A stretch of DNA of 9,194 nt from Methanosaeta sp. UBA80 (lineage in GTDB: Archaea; Halobacteriota; Methanosarcinia; Methanotrichales; Methanotrichaceae). The notes beneath the pieces are model-generated. The model was not told the DNA's origin and ran no database searches. It saw only the letters and a list, made by a program, of their open reading frames with translations. Every line of letters begins with the position of its first letter. Position 1 is the first letter of the stretch. The position numbers were made by a program, and so were the translations under genes. The DNA lies in assembly GCA_002505805.1 (NCBI GenBank), contig DAWB01000164.1:1-9194 (forward strand). Reading direction: 5' to 3'. Below are positions 5,593-9,194 of the stretch, in pieces.

Positions 5593-5846
5593 CTCCTCAT
5601 CTCGGAAAGAATCTGCAAAGCGCTCTTCTCGCTCTTCCATTTAGAATCGATTTTTTGGGCTAAAGCCTGCCACTCTTCATCCCAATCGATCTCCTCTGCT
5701 ATATCTTCAGAGTATCTGAGCGGAACCAGCACTGCCATGGGTCTGCCCTCAGGGCCGATTAGCGTAGCTGTCTCACCAGGTGATAGCCTTGCTAAAATAT
5801 TTTCAAGGTTCTTTTTAGCTGAGTCCACAGAAACCTCTACTGACAT
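5589..5846 (-). CDS. Phd/YefM-type antitoxin
   Basis: The 85-residue protein begins MSVEVSVDSAKKNLENILARLSPGETATLIGPEGRPMAVLVPL, which matches the Phd/YefM N-terminal domain: a short strand, helix KKNLENILARL, and a beta-hairpin that binds DNA as a dimer. The C-terminal half (EEIDWDEEWQALAQKIDSKW) is acidic and helical, as expected for the part that wraps the toxin. It should neutralise the VapC-like protein and repress the operon. ATG 5846 is preceded by AGAGGTT (5851-5857), a good ribosome-binding site. The 4-base overlap with the toxin gene supports a two-gene operon. Confidence 0.87.
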   Translation of the reverse strand: MSVEVSVDSAKKNLENILARLSPGETATLIGPEGRPMAVLVPLRYSEDIAEEIDWDEEWQALAQKIDSKWKSEKSALQILSEMRR

Positions 5847-5850
5847 GATG

Positions 5851-5857
5851 AACCTCT
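5851..5857 (-). promoter_or_regulatory. Ribosome-binding site of the Phd/YefM-type gene
   Basis: AGAGGTT lies about 5 bases before ATG 5846 on the minus strand. The AT-rich stretch further upstream (5860-5900) likely holds the promoter, but I cannot single out one TATA box. Confidence 0.5.
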
Positions 5858-5935
5858 TGGTTTTATGTTTTGATTTCTTTTAGCTTATGTAACCGCATGC
5901 TACTAAAAGTTAACCAAAAAATACCGGTTAGCTAG

Positions 5936-6270
5936 AGCCATCCTGCGAGCCTGAGATCCCGGCTGCCGAATAGCAGCATCCTCAGACGAGACGAGAGCGC
6001 CGGGCGGGCGCGGAGGCGCGGCGACGGAAAGGCCGGAATCTGCTGCGATCCTGAAATCCCGGCTGCCGAATGCCAGCTTCTCCAGGCATCAGGCCTGCCC
6101 GGCCTCCTGCCCCCCCAGAAACGATCGCCTGCTGGAAAGGCCAGCCCGCCCTGACGACATCGCCGCAGGCCCGGACGGCCCGGCCCAAGAGCGACGGCCA
6201 GGCAAGCCAGCGGCAAGACGAAGGGCAAGCCGAGAGCGCCGGACGGGCGCGGAGGCACGGCGATGGCCCC
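5936..6270 (+). repeat. GC-rich interspersed repeat R8 (deleted unit plus full unit)
   Basis: The block opens with a unit (GCCTGAGATCCCGGCTGCCG) that jumps after CATCCTCAG directly to GAGAGCGCCGGGCGGG, an internal deletion that removes both cores. A full unit follows from about 6050 with cores at 6123 and 6212. The deletion joins the two outer parts of the unit, which leaves the flanks intact. The block lies between the Phd/VapC-like and DUF4258/YgiT modules. Non-coding. Confidence 0.87.
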
Positions 6271-6273
6271 GTC

Positions 6274-6320
6274 TTGGGAGAATGTTCTCGCTGAAACTTC
6301 AGCGATCAACTCCCAGTTTT
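6274..6320 (+). terminator. Nested hairpin with T-run after repeat R8
   Basis: TCGCTGA (6288-6294) and TCAGCGA (6299-6305) form a perfect 7-base stem with a four-base loop. Outside it, TGGGAG (6275-6280) pairs with CTCCCA (6310-6315), and TTTT follows at 6317-6320. This looks like a terminator for plus-strand transcription coming out of the repeat, since no plus-strand gene ends here. It could instead be an operator palindrome. Confidence 0.4.
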
Positions 6321-6410
6321 CCCAGAATAGGTGGGAGACTAATTCCTTGATGAATGCATAAAATACACAAAGCATCCGTTGAGTGCTTTTCAGAGCGAGA
6401 AAGATTTATG

Positions 6411-6420
6411 GGATGAGACG
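6411..6420 (+). promoter_or_regulatory. Possible TATA box for the DUF4258/YgiT pair
   Basis: AAGATTTATG lies about 31 bases before ATG 6447, a distance that suits an archaeal TATA box and a transcript with a very short leader. No Shine-Dalgarno motif precedes the ATG. A second AT-rich word, CTATAATGG at 6431-6439, is too close to act as the TATA box for this start. Confidence 0.3.
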
Positions 6421-6446
6421 GCAGCTAAGTCTATAATGGCCTGATC

Positions 6447-6731
6447 ATGAGAAACGAAAAGATCACTTATCGCCTTCATGCTGTCAAACGGATGTTCGAG
6501 CGAAAGATCAGTGCTGAAGAGGTAAGATATGTGCTGGAGACAGGTGAAGCGATTGAAGAATATCCAGATGATACACCCTACCCAAGTCGCTTGATCAAGG
6601 GGTTTTATAAAGGGCGAATTATCCATATTGTAGCCGCAAACAATTGCCTCGATGAGGAGATAATAGTCATCACGGTCTATGAGCCCGATCCCGCCGAATG
6701 GGACCAGGAATGCAAGAAGAGGATTCGATGA
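6447..6731 (+). CDS. DUF4258 protein, probable toxin of a DUF4258/YgiT module
   Basis: The 94-residue product has the DUF4258 pattern: ITYRLHAVKRMFERKISAEEV, with a conserved HAxxRMxxR element, then YPDDTPYPSRLIKGF, IIHIVAANN and IITVYEPDPAEWDQECKKR at the end. This family is related to the RelE/BrnT-like ribonuclease fold and is often found next to YgiT-type zinc-finger genes, as here, where it is thought to be the toxin. His11, Arg15 and Arg19 are candidates for RNA contacts by analogy. ATG 6447 is the only fitting start. The stop overlaps the next gene as ATGA. Toxin first, antitoxin second is the order also used by mqsRA. Confidence 0.85.
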   Translation: MRNEKITYRLHAVKRMFERKISAEEVRYVLETGEAIEEYPDDTPYPSRLIKGFYKGRIIHIVAANNCLDEEIIVITVYEPDPAEWDQECKKRIR

Positions 6732-6955
6732 AATGCGTTATCTGCAAAAAAGCATTTACTAAGCCAGGAACAACTACAGTTACCTTTGAACGCGGTTGTT
6801 TGACTATGGTAGTAAAATGTGTGCCTGCTCAAGTGTGCCCCAACTGCGGAGAGGCATATGTCAGTGAACATATTGCATCCGAACTGCTCCAAGATGCAGA
6901 GAACAAAGCAAGTACAGGCGCTCAGGTGGAAATTCGAGAGTACGTTGCCGCCTAG
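6728..6955 (+). CDS. YgiT-type zinc-finger protein, probable antitoxin
   Basis: This 75-residue protein starts MKCVICKKAF and continues to CPNCGEAYVSEHIASELL, giving two CxxC pairs (Cys3/Cys6 and Cys37/Cys40) that should bind one zinc ion. This is the N-terminal zinc domain of MqsA/YgiT proteins without the helix-turn-helix domain of full MqsA, so DNA binding is uncertain. It probably neutralises the upstream DUF4258 protein. I chose ATG 6728 because it begins right at the zinc motif, has AGAGG 5 bases upstream (6718-6722), and overlaps the toxin stop by 4 bases. A longer in-frame start exists inside the toxin gene but adds unrelated residues. Confidence 0.88.
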   Translation: MKCVICKKAFTKPGTTTVTFERGCLTMVVKCVPAQVCPNCGEAYVSEHIASELLQDAENKASTGAQVEIREYVAA

Positions 6956-7020
6956 GATTATTTCTCATTAAGCAATTGCATCCAAAGGAGAGCTTGTCCG
7001 GAATCATAAGGCTCTACCAG

Positions 7021-7370
7021 TCTCCCGCCCCTCAGGAAACGATCGCCTGCCGGGCAAGCCAACCCGCCCTGGCGGCATCGCTGTAGGCCCGGACGGCCCG
7101 GCCCACGGGCGGCGGCCAGGCAAGCAAGCGGCAGGACGAAAGCGAGCCGAGAGCGCCGGGCGACGAGAGGCGCGGCGACGGAAAGGCCGGGATCTACTGC
7201 GAGCCTGAAAATCCCGGACGACGAATACCAGCTTCTCCAGGCATCAGGCCTGCCCGGCCTCCTGCCCATCGCTAATATGGAAGCGAACAGGTGCGCCAGC
7301 CTGCGGCAAGAAGCGAGCCAAGCGCGGCGGGCGGCGAGACGCGCCGCGATGGCCTGGCCAAGACCTAGCC
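7021..7370 (+). repeat. GC-rich interspersed repeats R9 and R10
   Basis: R9 carries cores at 7041 and 7130, 89 bases apart, but lacks the first part of the unit. A second unit follows from about 7204 (GCCTGAAAATCCCGGACG). It keeps its first third, loses the CGATCGCCTG core after CCTGCCCATCG, and resumes as a diverged 3' half (GCGGCAAGAAGCGAGCC at 7302, ending GCGATGGCC). The 3' end and the sequence after it match R1 and its flank, so R10 belongs to the duplicated segment that also contains the DUF3368 copy. Confidence 0.85.
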
Positions 7371-7468
7371 CCTGAACATCCTACTGTTCTATTCCGCCAT
7401 TCCTGTCATCAGCCAGCCAGGGATGCGTCTGAGAGCGCAGATATCCGACTCGGACAATAGCGGCTACT
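7371..7468 (-). repeat. Second copy of the DUF3368 downstream flank
   Basis: This stretch aligns with 190-297, the region after the intact DUF3368 gene. Shared blocks include AACATCCT, GTCATC followed by GCCAGCCAG, and TCGGACAATAGCGGCTACTT. Many substitutions separate the copies. The match shows that the broken toxin at 7469-7753 came from copying a longer segment, not just the gene. No gene is visible in it. Confidence 0.75.
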
Positions 7469-7753
7469 TCAGTCTCTCTCCTCCTTAGAAGATCGTAAGG
7501 CCTTCATGTAACATCTTCTCCTATCCAGAGGCCGGCTTCATCTCTCAGCCGATCGAGATCTTCCTGTAGCGATGGTATCATATCTTCTCGCTTGGCTCTG
7601 ATTAAAATGCCAACCACGCCGGTGATGTTCAATCTATAGACTCTGGCGATCCGCCTAGCCTCGCTTTCATCAAGAAAAACGATTTCAGGGTCATTCTCCA
7701 CTGCAATAGCTATAGTCTCTGACTCGCCTTCGTGTAGGTCCTTCCTCAAAAAA
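7469..7753 (-). pseudogene. Truncated, frameshifted DUF3368 PIN toxin
   Basis: On the minus strand this aligns with the C-terminal 93 residues of the intact toxin at 298-804: LRKDLHEGESETIAIAVENDPEIVFLDESEARRIARVYRLNIT, with about a dozen changes. It lacks the first 75 residues, including the catalytic Asp and Glu, and has no UPF0175 partner. One A is missing in the GTAAACATC stretch (GTAACATC near 7508), so the frame ends at GEDVT instead of running to the normal C-terminus. Similarity stops abruptly in the A6 run at 7748-7753. A short frame of 81 codons remains open from TTG 7749, but a functional PIN nuclease is not possible. Confidence 0.85.
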
Positions 7754-7820
7754 GATTCCCCCCGCGGGCCGAAAGTGATGGGGCGAGAGAGGCAGTGATA
7801 TCTGGATCAGAAACAGAGCG

Positions 7821-7826
7821 AGGAGA
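7821..7826 (+). promoter_or_regulatory. Ribosome-binding site of the cyclophilin-like gene
   Basis: AGGAGA sits 7 bases before ATG 7834, an ideal distance. It decides that ATG over the more upstream GTG at 7795 and the ATG at 7840. Confidence 0.6.
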
Positions 7827-7833
7827 GCGTTTC

Positions 7834-8187
7834 ATGAGGATGATTGAGATAGAGATTGAGGGAAAGGGAAAGGCTCTGGCTAAGCTGGATGAAAGAAATC
7901 CCGGCATAAGGGAGGCATTTTTCCAGGCCCTGCCGATGGAGGTCAGGGCCAACCTCTGGGGCGAGGAGATCTACTTCAATTTGCCCCTGCAGATGCAAAA
8001 TGAGAATCCTTCCCCTACTGCATCAGCTGGAGATGTCTGCTACTGGTCACCTGGGCCCGCATTATGCATATTCTTCGGCAAGACCCAGCCTTATTCCCCA
8101 GTAAACCACATCGGCAAGATCAGCGAGGGGCTGGAGATATTCCGGCGGGCCGAGGAGGGAGACAGAATAATAATCAGGAGACGATAA
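7834..8187 (+). CDS. Cyclophilin-like DUF369 family protein
   Basis: The 117-residue product matches the cyclophilin-like family DUF369 (TM1367-type). It has an N-terminal strand MIEIEIEGKGKALAKLDERN, the segment REAFFQALPMEVRANLWGEEIYFNLP, then GDVCYWSPGPALCIFFGKT and VNHIGKISEGLEIF, which are the signature stretches. The fold is a small cyclophilin-like beta-barrel. Peptidyl-prolyl isomerase activity has not been firmly shown for the family, so its role is unknown. It is a common single gene in methanogens and belongs to the chromosomal background rather than the TA island. It starts just 80 bases after the broken DUF3368 gene, so the island insertion may have replaced its original upstream region. 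Confidence 0.88.
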   Translation: MRMIEIEIEGKGKALAKLDERNPGIREAFFQALPMEVRANLWGEEIYFNLPLQMQNENPSPTASAGDVCYWSPGPALCIFFGKTQPYSPVNHIGKISEGLEIFRRAEEGDRIIIRRR

Positions 8188-8338
8188 AAAATCTGAATAT
8201 AGAAATGGAATCCACCTTTCCCGGCCACTCCTGCCCGGAGTAGGCCAGAGACCCTGCCACATTGGAAGAAGGAGGTAAGGAGGGTATAGTTATGGCAGGG
8301 TGGCATAGAAGCCCAAGAACTGGCTTATGAGAAGATAT
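8188..8338. other. Intergenic stretch with a 13-codon frame behind a strong ribosome-binding site
   Basis: GGAGGTAAGGAGGG at about 8270-8284 precedes ATG 8292, which opens a 12-residue frame (MAGWHRSPRTGL) ending at TGA 8328-8330. The ribosome-binding site is stronger than that of most genes here. A small AAGCC/GGCTT stem overlaps the end of the frame. I cannot identify it; it may be a remnant of a lost gene or a leader peptide. Confidence 0.3.
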
Positions 8339-8551
8339 TCATTCCAGTCCCCTTAGATTGTCCACATCATATCCAGCTTCTTTCAAGACCTTTGATTTGG
8401 GAGTCCATCTTATCTCCATCTGCTCATAGGTCTCTCCTGTGGAATAGCACCGGACCATAGGGGCCCCTATGAACTCCACCCTCTTGTAACAGAGAGGGCA
8501 TACCGCTACCTCAATCTCGCCGTTCTCATTCTCTCTTTCGATATTGAACAT
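8339..8551 (-). CDS. Hypothetical protein with a CPLC motif
   Basis: The 70-residue product, from ATG 8551, reads MFNIERENENGEIEVAVCPLCYKRVEFIGAPMVRCYSTGETYEQMEIRW and ends in a charged PKSKVLKEAGYDVDNLRGLE. CPLC and a later single Cys suggest a treble-clef or rubredoxin-like zinc site, but the fourth ligand is not clear, so the site could be incomplete or shared in a dimer. I do not recognise the family. ATG 8551 is favoured over GTG 8560 because AGGTG lies 6 bases before it. An AT-rich region upstream could hold the promoter. No signal peptide or membrane segment. Codon use looks normal, so it is probably a real gene. Confidence 0.7.
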   Translation of the reverse strand: MFNIERENENGEIEVAVCPLCYKRVEFIGAPMVRCYSTGETYEQMEIRWTPKSKVLKEAGYDVDNLRGLE

Positions 8552-8881
8552 CTTATTCACCTGATATATTAGAATTTTAAAAATTATTAAACTAGCATCA
8601 TTATTTTATTGGCAATTCAAGGCTACTTGATTCATATCTGGGATCATTCGACGGACTTCTAATTTCAGTATGTCCTGGTTGTTTTCTCTATTTAACTCTG
8701 TTTAAGAAAAGTTCACAACTATTCATAACAATTCATAGCCGTCCATTGCTGCTCATCCCGGCTCTGTTGTCGATCATGGGATGCTGATTACATTTTATGA
8801 TGCGAAGTAGATCTGGCGAGAAAAAGAGAGAGGGAGAAGATTTAATGTCCCCTTCCTCTGGGAAATGGGCAATTTGCAGAT
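8552..8881. other. AT-rich intergenic region downstream of the AdoMet synthetase gene
   Basis: About 330 bases without a convincing gene. It probably holds the promoter of the small gene at 8339-8551 at its left end (AATTTTTAAAATT-like and TAATATAT words near 8565-8590). A tandem ATTCATA pair lies near 8720-8740. On the minus strand a pyrimidine-rich run with TTTTT at 8821-8825 lies about 60 bases after the synthetase stop and may end that transcript. The low GC contrasts sharply with the repeats. Confidence 0.5.
8821..8840 (-). terminator. Possible U-rich terminator of the AdoMet synthetase gene
   Basis: On the minus strand the sequence runs CTTCTCCCTCTCTCTTTTTC, a pyrimidine tract ending in five Ts. 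Archaeal transcription can stop at oligo-T stretches without a hairpin. Its location 40-60 bases after the stop codon is suitable, but the T-run is short. Confidence 0.3.
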
Positions 8882-9194
8882 TCAATAGGTGGAGATCTCT
8901 CCCCGGAACAGCATCTGTTGCAGCTTGGGGATATTGGCCAGCCAACCGTCCAGTATATCTGTAGCCCCCGCCTCCAGGTTCTTCATATCCACCCCGTCCT
9001 TGGGCACAATCTGGATGCTGGCGATATGGGGCTCGTCTATGGGCTTGCCGATCTGAGAGAGAATTTTGATATAGACCTCATCGATTCCCTGCACCTCGGC
9101 GGCGATCTGCCGGGCAGCCTCTGTGGAGAGCAGATTGTAGATCTTTCCTACGTGGTTGATGGGATTCTTGCCGCAGGTCGCCTCCAGGCTCATG
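8882..9194 (-). CDS. mat: Archaeal S-adenosylmethionine synthetase, C-terminal part (partial)
   Basis: These about 104 residues are the C-terminal quarter of the archaeal-type methionine adenosyltransferase, which makes S-adenosylmethionine from methionine and ATP. Recognisable family stretches are SLEATCGKNPINHVGKIYN, then AAEVQGIDEVYIKILSQIGKPIDEPHIASIQIVP and DGWLANIPKLQQMLFRGEI. The archaeal enzyme is about 400 residues and differs strongly from bacterial MetK, so this is a good taxonomic marker. The Met at 9193 is internal; the frame runs off the window end, and the real start lies beyond base 9194. It is the housekeeping flank of the TA island. Confidence 0.93.
   Translation of the reverse strand, partial: MSLEATCGKNPINHVGKIYNLLSTEAARQIAAEVQGIDEVYIKILSQIGKPIDEPHIASIQIVPKDGVDMKNLEAGATDILDGWLANIPKLQQMLFRGEISTY

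Noticed and set aside
1134..7370. Integron-like attC sites
   Set aside because: The alternating pattern suggests cassettes, but I see no GTTRRRY core sites or L/R box layout in the repeats, and no integrase gene in the window.
1..7370. CRISPR array
   Set aside because: The repeats are hundreds of bases long and irregularly spaced, with operons rather than short unique spacers between them, and there are no cas genes.
8733..8945. Minus-strand 70-codon frame at the end of the AdoMet synthetase gene
   Set aside because: It overlaps the end of a well-recognised gene in another frame and then crosses AT-rich intergenic sequence, with no ribosome-binding site or family similarity.

Overview
This window looks archaeal, most likely from an acetate-type methanogen of the Methanothrix/Methanosaeta group. 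The clearest phylogenetic marker is the last gene, the C-terminal quarter of an archaeal-type S-adenosylmethionine synthetase. Other archaeal signs are short HicB and HicA proteins, a UPF0175/DUF3368 pair, TATA-box-like promoters placed for nearly leaderless transcripts, and frequent TTG starts. The genus is an inference; the archaeal assignment is fairly firm.

Bases 1-7753 form a dense toxin-antitoxin (TA) island with a striking regular layout. Seven intact two-gene modules and one broken toxin gene alternate with GC-rich non-coding repeat blocks. In order: repeat R1; UPF0175 antitoxin/DUF3368 PIN toxin (minus); R2; hicBA-1 (plus); tandem R3-R4; hicBA-2 (plus); R5; hicBA-3 (minus); short R6; hicAB-4 (minus); R7; Phd/YefM-type antitoxin with a VapC-like PIN toxin (minus); R8; DUF4258 with a YgiT-type zinc-finger protein (plus); R9-R10; and a truncated, frameshifted second copy of the DUF3368 toxin (minus). 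Every repeat has the same orientation although the modules face both ways. The repeats share a unit of about 235 bp with two highly conserved cores 88-90 bases apart and nested complementary arms. They contain no consistent reading frame. The array therefore resembles a cassette island in which direct repeats separate independent TA modules.

The genes within each module overlap by 4 to 23 bases, so translational coupling is likely. The HicA toxins probably act as mRNA interferases, the two PIN proteins as ribonucleases, and the partners as neutralising antitoxins. Three of the four hicA genes appear to start with TTG, which may keep toxin yield low.

From 7754 onward the content changes to ordinary chromosomal genes: a cyclophilin-like DUF369 protein (plus), a small uncharacterised cysteine-containing protein (minus), an AT-rich gap of about 330 bases, and the partial S-adenosylmethionine synthetase gene (minus). 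The broken DUF3368 copy marks the right edge of the island. The left edge lies outside the window.
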